DNA from: Ryuthela nishihirai | Taxonomy: Eukaryota; Arthropoda; Arachnida; Araneae; Heptathelidae | Reading direction: 5' to 3' | DNA length: 64,000 nucleotides | Assembly (NCBI GenBank): GCA_038380435.1 | Contig: JAWZYU010000018.1 | Span: 46,611,251 to 46,675,250 of the forward strand | Shown here: in pieces, positions 55,014 to 64,000 of the stretch | Position numbering within the stretch: position 1 is the stretch's first letter | Layout: each line of letters opens with the position of its first letter | Position numbers and translations under genes: made by a program | Notes under the pieces: model-generated | The model's input: only the letters and a program-made list of their open reading frames with translations | Told to the model about the DNA's origin: nothing | The model's database searches: none

Positions 55014-58000
55014 TTTAATGTTGAAAATTTCAACTGAAATACTATAACAAATGGAAAAAGATGAACTGCAGTAAGATTATGGATGAGGACATAACGAAGG
55101 TGTAAAATACTATTATGTCAATGTAGTTTTCGCTCCTGCAGATAAGTAGTTAAATTTGCGGCACATTTGTAAACCTAAATGATTCATTTGAAATGTTTGA
55201 GTAAATAAATGCTCATACAGAAGGTCGCCAATATTCGTCCATCATACATCCCCAATCTTCCCCTACGTCGCAAATGATTTATGGGAAAAATCCTACATAC
55301 GTCAAAAATATTGCCAGCGAAATATTAGTTATTTATTTAATGTGAACTGTGGAACCGAAAGGCTCAAAGGTGGAACCAATCTTCGTTCTCAATGCATCTC
55401 TTTTTCTAATCATACCTACCCCCCCCCACACACACACACAACTCTCTTTTTAGTTAGCTTTTAATAACAAAACCCGAGAAAGATAACCTTTAAAAACCAT
55501 TTTTGAAGAACTGCCAAAATCTTTTTATTTTTGTAAAAGTGTTAAGGGTTATATAATATCATCTTGAGGCCGACATTCGGCCCTTGAAAGATAGGTTGTT
55601 GACTGTTATTTTAGACAACTAAGGACCCGAGAAACGCCACGCTGGATAAATCTACTCATATTTGCATAAATAAACCAGCGAGACTCCTATTCATCTACGA
55701 CCCAATTAGTAGATATTTAGTTCAAAATTGATCGGTTTGCTCAGCTACTACAACTTTGCATTGAATTTTTCTCTTTCTCCACTGCATAAACCTGAGCATA
55801 TAAAAACGTTAAGGTAAATAAAACACTGTTTATTCTTAATTTTTGTACTCTGTTTGGTGCTGCATATCGCTATAAAATGTAAACGTGAACAGAAAGTTGT
55901 ACGCTTACTTACAATTTTTCGCGTCTTTAGATTTAATATTGGATGTTCGTTCTCTGCCTGCAGTATTAAATAAAGAACTCAAAGATTTCCAGGTAAAATA
56001 CATAATGTAAAAATAGCGGTGTGTATTAAATGGGAAAGGAGATAATCTTTTGTGTTCTGATTATGCTTATTTGTTGGCATAATCGCATGGGTCACGAACA
56101 ACCACGACCATCGTACAATCATTATCAAAGCGTATTATGATCAGTGGACACGACATCAAAGCATCAACGTTATTATTTAAAAGAAATACTCATAGCATTG
56201 GGTGAGGCATGCATAACTCATTGAAATTTTGGTGAAGCCGTATTTTCAGTTGTAATTCCCGAAAACGATTTGCTATCGCAATAAGTTCTAAATTTCGTGT
56301 TTGGGAACTCAGGGAATGTGTCGTATTTGCTATCGTGTAGGAAGAAATGAAGAATGTGTTTAATACAATTCTGTATCTACGAAAAACACAACTGCTGTTT
56401 CCCTAATGCTTTCATTTCTTTGGTCCTGTAAAATTTAAACCACAAATGCTGCTCTTAATCAACAAAGCGTTTCAAAATGACAATATTTCTACTGAATTTA
56501 ATTAACGTTAAAAAGAAATTAAGCATAGGCAGAGTTCTCCCGCATTGCTCTGTTTAAATTCTTAGAAATGAATCTTGAGCTAAACCGATTAAATTGAATT
56601 TTTTAACTTGATATATTCAATGTAATATTATAGACTCAATGTACTGAAGACGAAATGAAAATAAACACATTTGAAAACTTTATCCTAAATGACTTTGAAA
56701 TATAAGTAGAGAAGAAATATTTTGCTTTTTCAAATATATTCCAGTGTGAGAGAAACTAATGTGAAAACCTGAGAACCTTTGTTAATCATCTGCCGGTGGA
56801 TCCTTAGGACCCAAAGTGCTGATGATATTTCAGTAGTTGACCTCTTTTATTTTTTTTAATTAATTACATACCAATAAGTATTTTAATACCGTCAAAAATT
56901 ACACAAGAAACATGTCCAAATGATATGTACATAAATGTATAAAAATTCTGATAGTGGCAAGATTTTATATTACATCAGAGAAAATAATGTATAACAAATA
57001 GCTAATTATTAATTTTAAAATATAACAGAAAAGTTACAATCATATTACGGTTTTTATATCACTAAAATTTCAATAGATAAAATCTGAATATTCTGCGTGC
57101 ATTCTGTAAGATAACCTACACCGAAATACCATTTAGATTAAATCACAAAATTTTACACGATAATTTATTCACCACGCAACTGCAGAAATAAAATAATTAT
57201 TCAACTGACACACAGTCATTAAACAGTTCACCTTTTATTTCTAATTTCATTTAAAAGCTATTTGCAATTTTTTGTCACGAAAAACTCTCAATCTTGCGCT
57301 ATTCATGAATATTATTCATTGCCCCGTGACTGAAACCAGGTCCAAATCTAGAAACAAATTAAGGCGTGAGGGATGATTGAATCTTGCCGGAACGACGAAC
57401 TCCGTTTAATATTTCCATCCATTTTCAGTGGTCTTTAAAACTTTTCTAATTAAGTAGGCATAATATACATATATATATATTCAATATTTTTTTTATCTTT
57501 CGTTCTAGTTAGTAACATTCCCAAAGGAAAGCTCACCCCCCCCCCCTCCTCACTTGCCTCTTCCACCCTTAGATACACCCCTCGACCACCTCTAGATTTG
57601 TGGCTGGAACTACCACAACCACAAAGGAGACAACGTTTTTGTTAATTCCGAGATGATTGGTCTAATAGGAGTACTCTCCCCCTCCTTGGGTCCTGTTTGT
57701 CCTGAACAGATTAGTGATACGTAAGCTCTTAAATTTTCCCACTAAAGGCGCATATGTTTTAAGCATACGTCGACGACTAAGTCGTTACTAACCACGTCTT
57801 TGATCCTGAAACTACAATATTTGTTTTGCAGCTTTGGTGAAGTTCTCTGATTGTTGTACAACTAAAGTCCACATCTTTCAATCGACTACACTTGCTTTAG
57901 TGACCTATCTGGTCTCTGTATTTCCTCTGCTAGATTGTTATTATGCCTAACAGAACAATGGATGTTTTGTAGTCGATGCTGTATATCTTTCACATGTTGA

Positions 58001-58051
58001 GGCGCAGACAAGCAAATTCACAGACAGTCCATCAGAAAATCACAAGAAAGT
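55014..58051. other. Long stretch without a recognised element
   Basis: AT-rich throughout. CA-rich simple sequence lies at about 55419-55440 and a C-rich run at 57535-57547. I see no terminal repeats, SINE matches or coding motifs. This is among the least repeat-like parts of the window and could hold introns or single-copy intergenic DNA. Confidence 0.5.
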
Positions 58052-58196
58052 CGTCTTTCCAAGCCCATCGGTGTCTCCTACTGACCGTAGGCAGGGCGAC
58101 GAGTTTTGCGGAGATAAATCTCAACGCTGACCCAGCTGGGACTCGAACCTGGGAACTGCAGATTACGAGACTGGCACGCTACAGACTGAGCCACCC
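58052..58196 (-). mobile_element. SINE-B, head half only
   Basis: The minus strand shows the tRNA head (A box GTGGCTCAGTCTGTAGCGTG, B box GGTTCGAGTCCC), 'ttatctccgcaaa' and 'gatgggcttgga', then stops. Loss of the 3' half means later deletion or recombination, not simple 5' truncation. Confidence 0.8.
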
Positions 58197-58555
58197 CTAA
58201 AAGAAAAGGAAGTCAGTGACTAAACTTTCATAGGAAGCAAAGGCTGGTTAGCTAGTTACAAGGAGTGAACTCAAATTTACACTATAAAAATAATAGGTGA
58301 GACTGCCAGTACTGATGAAGAAGTAAGTTCTTACTCTGAACACTTCACGCGACTCATAGAAGAAGGTGAATACCTCCCGATCCTCCATATATAAAGATTA
58401 TGTTTTAAAATATTAAGGTTATTGTATGAAAGAGAATCTCCGTTTGGCATACACCTGGAACATATCTCATTGAAATTCGGGTTTCATTTACACCAATTCG
58501 ATATACGCCGGCATATCCAGGAACCTAACCCCGGTTAAATCGATGGCCTAGTGTA

Positions 58556-58765
58556 CAGTCGCTCAAAAAGTATCCGAACGCTATAATTGATTGCAGAATT
58601 CAGAAAAAATATCTGGCAACGATTTTTTTAGAAATTAGTGATCTGGCAACCTTCGTGTCACGTGACATGAAGGTTGCCAGATCACTAATTTAAAAAATCG
58701 TTGCCAGATATTTTTTCTGAATTCTGTAATCAACCATAGTGTTCGGATACTTTTTTGAGCGACTG
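58556..58765. mobile_element. Palindromic Tc1/mariner-type MITE, 210 bp
   Basis: Nearly the whole element is one inverted repeat. Ends CAGTCGCTCAAAAAGTATCC and GGATACTTTTTTGAGCGACTG; the centre is CGTGTCACGTGACATG (about 58655). TA precedes it (58554-58555); the right TA has become CA. The same core is present at 49852-50235. Confidence 0.9.
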
Positions 58766-59633
58766 CACTTGGTTAACAAATCTGCGGATTATAAATAAAT
58801 ATCATCGATTGAATAAAGTGATCTTAAGGGTCGTATTGACAACTCTGATCTATTGTCAATCTGAGAAAAGCTTACCATAATTCTGTTTTTTTAAATAACT
58901 GTTAAAACATGTAATTTGGTAAATTTAGGTTTTCATAGTTTTGTATTAAAGTCTAAGCCGTCCCGTGTCCGAGTGGTTAATTAATGCTGCAATGTTCTTA
59001 AAATAATTTATATAACACATTCGATAATATAAAGGTAAGACAAAATATCGATAGCCCATACTACAATCTCCATTATAATTCGATCAAGATATAAATTACT
59101 ACCATTAGAGAGGAGTTAGGCTCAGTTTTTAGAGACCGAATTATTTGAATAAATATTGAACCCAAGTTCAACCGAACCCGATCTTTTGCGGGGGGGGGGA
59201 TTATCTGACGCTTCATAAAACGTATATACAGAAATGCATATCTCGAATATATTTCTTTTAATTCTTCGTACTCTAGATGGTTACTAACTTTAAATAATTA
59301 TAATCATTTTACTAAAAAATTAAAATCTTAATGCCATTTGAATAAAAGAAGAATGTGAGAAATACTAATAGAAATTGAAAGTTCTTCGGTAACTTGATTA
59401 TAAAAATCAAGAGTCATTCAAAATAAACAACTCCTAGGCGCTCTAACCACTATACCATCAGAAGCTAGCCATTTCTTCAATAATGTGACATACTGTATAA
59501 ACATTCCCACAATTTTTTGTCGAATCGCCAGTGGCGACATCCATTATCAGGAATCGCGCAGCCAAGCCGCCACATATGATGGTAGAAATATTTGTCACTC
59601 ACGTTCACAGCGTTACATAAATAATTCAGTAAT
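58766..59633. other. AT-rich DNA with a SINE-A head scrap
   Basis: 'gccgtcccgtgtccgagtgg' at about 58961-58980 matches the first 20 bases of SINE-A and nothing more follows. A G run lies at 59189-59199. The rest is unassigned. Confidence 0.5.
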
Positions 59634-59808
59634 AAAGTATCACAGGAAAATGTCCTGTAGACAAAACACACTAGAAATAATTACTTGAAAGAAAATTAAT
59701 TGCTTCTGCGAGGGGTGGGTTTAAATTACACTCAGAGCAACAATTTTTTTCAACTAATTATTTCGTGTTTCTTTGTCTACAGGACGTTTTCCTGTGGTAC
59801 TCTATTAC
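59634..59808 (+). mobile_element. Inverted-repeat MITE with a tRNA-like centre, copy 2
   Basis: Arms of about 60 bp: left 'agtatcacaggaaaatgtcc' to 'aataattacttgaaa', right its mirror ending 'ggacgttttcctgtggtact'. TA-like bases flank the CACAGG ends. The centre (about 59702-59742) aligns with the tRNA-like centre of copy 1 ('ggtgggtttaaattacactc', 'agagcaaca') but is more decayed. Confidence 0.65.
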
Positions 59809-60479
59809 TAAGAGTCATTCGTTTATTAAAAATAGATAATACGCGAAAAATAATCAAAGGCCATTTTGGTGCTAATTTTTAATTACTAAAGATTGGTTAA
59901 AAGGTCGAGATGATAATCCAAAATATTTCAACCATTTCCTATTCATTTTCACAATTACAAGGAAAATTAGAAATATAAATTATTCTGAGCCCAAGCCCAA
60001 AATTTTCTGTGCTATTTTGGCTCGAGCCAACTCGGTCTCGAACTCTTTTCATGCTGCGATATTTGTACAATGTCAATCGACGTTTGTAATTTTAAAACTT
60101 GCATATATCAGATATGTCGAAAATATCTCAGAATACGAGTGTTTTTTTTTTTCAAAATATCAAAAAATTTCAAAAATATCAAAGTTTCAAATAGCTTACA
60201 TAATTTATTGCTTTACAAAAAATAACAACACAATTTTTCTTACATTTACGTTATGCATAACTGGCTAAATAAAAAAATCTTTGCAGAGAACATTAAAATC
60301 ATTTTTCATTTTTAACCTTCGTTGCTAGATGATTTATAGCCAAGTTAAAAACTTTCAGCGAAGTGGAATAAAAATTTATCGAATCTGAATAATTACGTAA
60401 AACCTTAAAATATAAACACAATATAACGGAGACGAAATAAACCAATTGTTATTGTTAAAGCTTCCACATTCTGTTTTCA
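59809..60479. other. AT-rich DNA, nothing recognised
   Basis: No match to the repeat families. Confidence 0.5.
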
Positions 60480-61280
60480 GACTACTGCGAATGTCTTCTA
60501 ATTAGAGTTAATCGATTAGCCAACTTCACGATCAGACTTCCAGGCATACCATTTCGCGCGCAATTCCGTTGTCAATCAGGAGGAGGAAGAATCTCTGGTT
60601 CAAGCACGCAATCATCAGAAGGTGTTGCCTTGGGAGAATCGCATCAAGAAGGGAGGAAAACTTGCACGTGCTTGAAAGAACGAACACGCTTCGCTGGAGA
60701 AAGTTCTCTAGCCTAATGACTGCTTGGACTTCCTCTCTTTCCGCGTATAGAGACTTCAGAATTAAATGCCTGTCGTTTAGCGTCAGTCAAGCGATTCTCT
60801 TTTGTACACTGTGAATATCAATGGTTTGTGCCCTCGCATTTTTCTGTTTTTTTTTCTTTCCTTTTCTTCGCAATTTTTTTCAGTTGCGGTGTTCTGCAGA
60901 ACGAAACACGTGTTTAAGAGTACTCGATAGTAACAATTCGAGCTTCGTTTGCGAAGAAATTATCAGCCTTTACCCTTTTGTGTTGCATGAACCGATCTGG
61001 AAATGGCGTAACAAGAGACTGCGAAGTTTTAAATTAAACCTAACAATGCGCGGTATTTCGATCGATTGGGTTGTGTTTTTGATTTTTCTCTCTTTCAGAA
61101 GCGAGAATGGAAACAGAAAAAGAAAAACAGATTTTTTTTGTCGATATCGAAACATTCCATTCTTTTTAATGAAGTCAAAAGGGTGTTTTCTCTTCTTTGC
61201 GTTATTATTTTCATTCAATTTCTTTCACATTTACTTAAACAAAATTTCTTTTTTTTCGAGTTCATAAATTGCGTCAAGTA
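60480..61280 (+). other. Less AT-rich stretch with open frames; possible exon, unproven
   Basis: A good-looking 3' splice acceptor ('tccacattctgttttcag', ending at 60480) precedes a stretch with more G+C than its surroundings, holding frames of 81 (60569-60814) and 148 codons (60821-61267). The second is rich in Phe, Arg and Lys, has no domain I recognise, and its composition follows T-rich runs. It could be a non-coding or UTR exon, or nothing. Confidence 0.25.
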
Positions 61281-62246
61281 GGTTTTCTTGGGGGCATTTT
61301 TCGGAACAGTCTCGTAGTTATTTACTAGTTTGAACACGGAGTCAGTTTCAATAGCACGCTGTGATTAAAAAGGAATAACGTTTCAAATAAGGCTAGCTAG
61401 ACTACTCTGTTTCAAATGTAGGACTCGTAAATAAAGCTCATTAAATACTAGAACTTTCTGAGGATTAAATCTACTTTAAACCTGTGGTAATTTGCGTCAG
61501 TGTATCCCAGATAAAACAATAATACGTGTGATTAAAGGGTAGTATACCTAGCGTATTTAATATAACTACAATTCCAGTGTTTAATAATGCAAAATATTAG
61601 GGAATTCCCATGATGTGTCGTTGGCAATATAACGTCGAAGCTTTATAACTTGCGAAATACGTATTTAATGCAAAATATGATTAAAGATATACATGCTATT
61701 ATAGATATAACAATATATATATAAATAAAAATAAACGATCTATTAAAATCTCGATTTTCAACAATATTCGTTCAGTAATTGTTCGAACAAAATGTGTTTC
61801 AAACGAAACTTAATATTAGTTTTAATTAACTTGTCAGGTAATTTTTACACACATTACAGTTATGAAATATTGCAGTTTCTATAACTCTTTGAATACTGAC
61901 GGAATATTGTTGAAAATCGAGGTTAAAATTCGAGTTTTAAATAGAATTGTTGGTGATCTTTAATTTATCTTCAGTCGCCATAATTCGATCAAATGCATAT
62001 CTTAGAAGTTATAGAGATTCGAAATTAGATTCCCATTGACATATCATGGAAATTCTCTAATATTTTGGTAGGATAGGGTAGTTAGCCTCCTTTCTTGCAT
62101 TGCACTTTGACCTGCGTTCTCATTAACTTTTTCCGTTTCGTTCCCTTCTTAATAACCTCTTTTCCTGCAGACACTTTCTCAGCATCCTTATTAATCTGTT
62201 AACTCATATGCACATTTCTCTGCGTTCTCATTAAACTTTGCATATA
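61281..62246. other. AT-rich DNA, nothing recognised
   Basis: A loose inverted repeat spans about 61600-62060 ('attagggaattcccatgat' and 'atatcatggaaattctctaa', with 'ttcaacaatattc' and 'gaatattgttgaa' inside, at about 61757 and 61902). It could be a decayed inverted-repeat element. Confidence 0.4.
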
Positions 62247-62324
62247 CACAGTGGTATCAGAATAGTGTGACCACCCCCATTGCCATTATTAGGTAGGTGG
62301 TCATGTTATTCTGATACGACTGTG
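62247..62324. mobile_element. 78-bp MITE, sibling of 31736-31812
   Basis: CACAGTGGTATCAGAATAGT and ATTCTGATACGACTGTG are the inverted ends, with TA on both sides (62245-62246 and 62325-62326). 'gaccaccc' and 'aggtaggtggtc' continue the arms inward. Confidence 0.8.
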
Positions 62325-63004
62325 TATTTTCCCCGTGTTCTCGTGGAGTCTCGCTACTCATGCACATCATCAGAAAAATCTATTTTAATAAGCGAGAATC
62401 TCTAATCCTTTCTGATATTCGTTCCCGCTATCAAATTCCCACTCGTTGAATATAAAAGGAAACTGCGATTTATTACCCTAATTCATGACACTATTTATAA
62501 TAGGTCGCACTCCTTCACTCGGTTCTTTCACCCTATATAACGATTACTACATCGCCACGTGTTTCGTTCTAATAATGAAATGTTGTCTATTCCCAAGTTT
62601 TTCAGAGCTAACTATAATGAAATTTCTTTTGCTTTTCATGCAACCTCAACTCGCAACGCTCTACCGAGAGATACCACTTCTTTTAAATTCTAAAACAAAA
62701 TTAAAAAAAATATATATCATTCCACACGTATTAGAATACTGAAAAGTTTGACCAACCCTCTCTCCTTCCCCTCTACCCCTTTCGTATCTTTCCTTTGCTG
62801 ATTTTCTGGATTATTTCCAATTCTTTTTCCGCTGTTCTGTCATCTGAAGCTAAATTTTCTCTTTTTTCTCTGAAGTATATATATTTTATATACACCCTTT
62901 TAGTTTACTTTCACTATCATATTCACTTTAACATTATATGTTTGTCTTCGTCTATGCAGCCTACTCGCATTTTATTTATCAAATAGTTATGCAATTTCTC
63001 TGCA
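62325..63004. other. AT-rich DNA, nothing recognised
   Basis: Pyrimidine-rich with short open frames of no recognisable content. Confidence 0.5.
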
Positions 63005-63280
63005 CAGGGCCGGATCTGAGGAGGGAACCATGCCCCCCACTCCTTTCAGAATTCTAAAAATAGATATAAAAATAGAGGCCAAAATTATTAAACTTATTTA
63101 CTTTTCATGCATTTTTCAAGAAGTTTTTAAACTATTTCTAAAACGGAGTGGAAAATGTTATACTGAATTGGAAATCCAGTCTCTTCCCACCATTTAAAAT
63201 TTTTTTGGCTCGATTGCATTTCTTGCCCCCACCCCCCAACACACACACCCTTCGATTTTATTCTAAATCCGGACTTTTCT
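63005..63280. mobile_element. MITE with CAGGGCCGGATCT ends, copy 2
   Basis: CAGGGCCGGATCTGAGG on the left and a degraded 'ctaaatccggacttttctg' on the right. The interior matches the copy at 47691 ('gaggccaaaattattaa', 'catttttcaagaag', 'gaaatccagt'). No tandem expansion here. Confidence 0.65.
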
Positions 63281-63284
63281 GCAT

Positions 63285-63720
63285 GTGTTTTCATTTTTAT
63301 TACCTATCTTTCTGCTACTTATTCGCTCGTCATTTGTTGGTTTCTGTTTATCTGTTTGTCAGGTTGTGGATTTGTCAAACCAGTTGCTGCACCATATCTT
63401 TAGAACGCGATGGACAAATCTAATGATTTATGTGTCAAATGAAAGCTTGTGAGGCAGGGAGTTTCATCGGCTATGAAACCTTTACCCCTCCCCATTGATT
63501 TATTTTCCCTTAGAAACACGGGAAATATGAAAACGATTGTTCTGCTATATTTTTGGAATGTGAGAACCGGAAGTAACGGGCTATGCGTCAAATGAATGCT
63601 TGTGCCATGTAAAAAGTCTCAGGTTGTAAAAATTCTCTCCCATGCTTTATCCAAAAATGGGGAAAATATTTGGAAGTAATTACAAGACTCCCCAGCCCCC
63701 ACGCAGAGTGCTTCCCCCAT
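63285..63720 (+). mobile_element. Element X, locus 5: head and start of array
   Basis: The head ('attacctatctttctgct', 'cgctcgtcatttgttgg', 'caccatatctttagaacg') leads into units with cores at 63434 and 63589 (TCAAATGAAAGCTTGTGA, then TCAAATGAATGCTTGTG). Similarity fades by about 63680. It abuts the right end of the MITE at 63005-63280. Confidence 0.65.
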
Positions 63721-64000
63721 GGTGTCATAATTCCGGTTAAGTCACTTCCGGTCACGCTCCTTATTAATATTCATAACTATTCACACCCCTCATTAATATT
63801 CAAAACACACTAGTTAATATTCATAATTCCTTTATTAATTAAAAAACTTGTTAAAATAAAAAGTGCCACACCCTCATTAAAAACCCTCTATTAAAATCAA
63901 AAGCGCCACCCCCTTTTTTCAAAGTCTCTGATTTTGTCATTCGTCCGCCATTTTGAATTTTGACGTCACACGCCCCCTTTAAAAAAACCCCTGGTTGTGT
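63721..64000. other. Unassigned end region with 'ttaatattca' repeats
   Basis: The word '(a)ttaatattca' recurs at about 63763, 63793 and 63813. 'gttaaaataaaaagtgccac' (about 63850) resembles 'attaaaatcaaaagcgccac' (about 63891). TGACGTCA occurs at 63961. It may be the edge of an element that continues past the window. Confidence 0.4.

Noticed and set aside
60821..61267. 148-codon Phe/Lys/Arg-rich frame as a protein gene
   Set aside because: Composition follows T- and A-rich runs; no family resemblance. Kept only as part of a possible exon region.
63955..63975. TGACGTCA as a regulatory CRE site
   Set aside because: An 8-bp match with no promoter or gene nearby is not meaningful on its own.

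Overview
This 64 kb window is eukaryotic nuclear DNA, strongly AT-rich, and made almost entirely of transposable elements (TEs), short interspersed repeats and tandem arrays. I see no bacterial gene organisation and no host protein-coding gene that I can support. The mix (RTE-like LINEs with a GAT/ATG tail, Tc1-like, piggyBac, pogo/Tigger and hAT DNA transposons, non-autonomous Helitrons, two abundant tRNA-derived SINE families) fits an arthropod. An arachnid such as an orb-weaving spider is my guess from the style of these families; the sequence does not prove it.

Layout. 1-1.5 kb: two non-autonomous Helitrons. 1.5-9 kb: repeat-poor AT-rich DNA, one SINE-B, a foldback plus tandem-array element (called X here), small inverted-repeat elements and a SINE-A with clear target duplications. 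9-13 kb: SINE copies. 13-16.7 kb: a four-layer nest of X, two SINE-As and a 2.5 kb hAT-like element with an 8-bp target duplication. 17.9-18.8 kb: a double SINE-B flanked by one target duplication. 19.1-21.2 kb: RTE copy 1 (minus), the best preserved reverse transcriptase in the window. 23-26 kb: a minisatellite and the longest X copy, with a SINE-B inside its hairpin. 26.3-31.1 kb: a truncated Tc1-like element, a decayed non-LTR fragment and RTE copy 2. 31.7-33.5 kb: a tiny MITE, a piggyBac remnant and a 6 x 57-bp array grown from a SINE-B tail. 35.5-36.3 kb: a deleted Tigger-like element. 37.4-41.5 kb: two Helitrons in opposite orientation with adjacent 5' ends; one carries a LINE fragment with RNase H. 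41.5-45.6 kb: RTE copy 3, nearly full length, with a 514-bp internal duplication. 46.7-50.9 kb: SINEs, a MITE with a minisatellite and a palindromic MITE. 51.2-55.0 kb: a complete Tc1-like element interrupted by RTE copy 4. 55-64 kb: mostly unassigned AT-rich DNA with small MITEs and an X copy near the end.

None of the protein-coding TEs looks intact over its full length: each has truncations, stops or frameshifts. Mobility, where recent, was presumably supplied by autonomous copies elsewhere. SINEs would depend on a LINE reverse transcriptase, and the MITEs on Tc1/mariner, hAT or pogo transposases. The best candidate for an undescribed system is element X: a head, an array of about 124-157-bp units and a roughly 250-bp terminal hairpin, seen complete or in part at five places.
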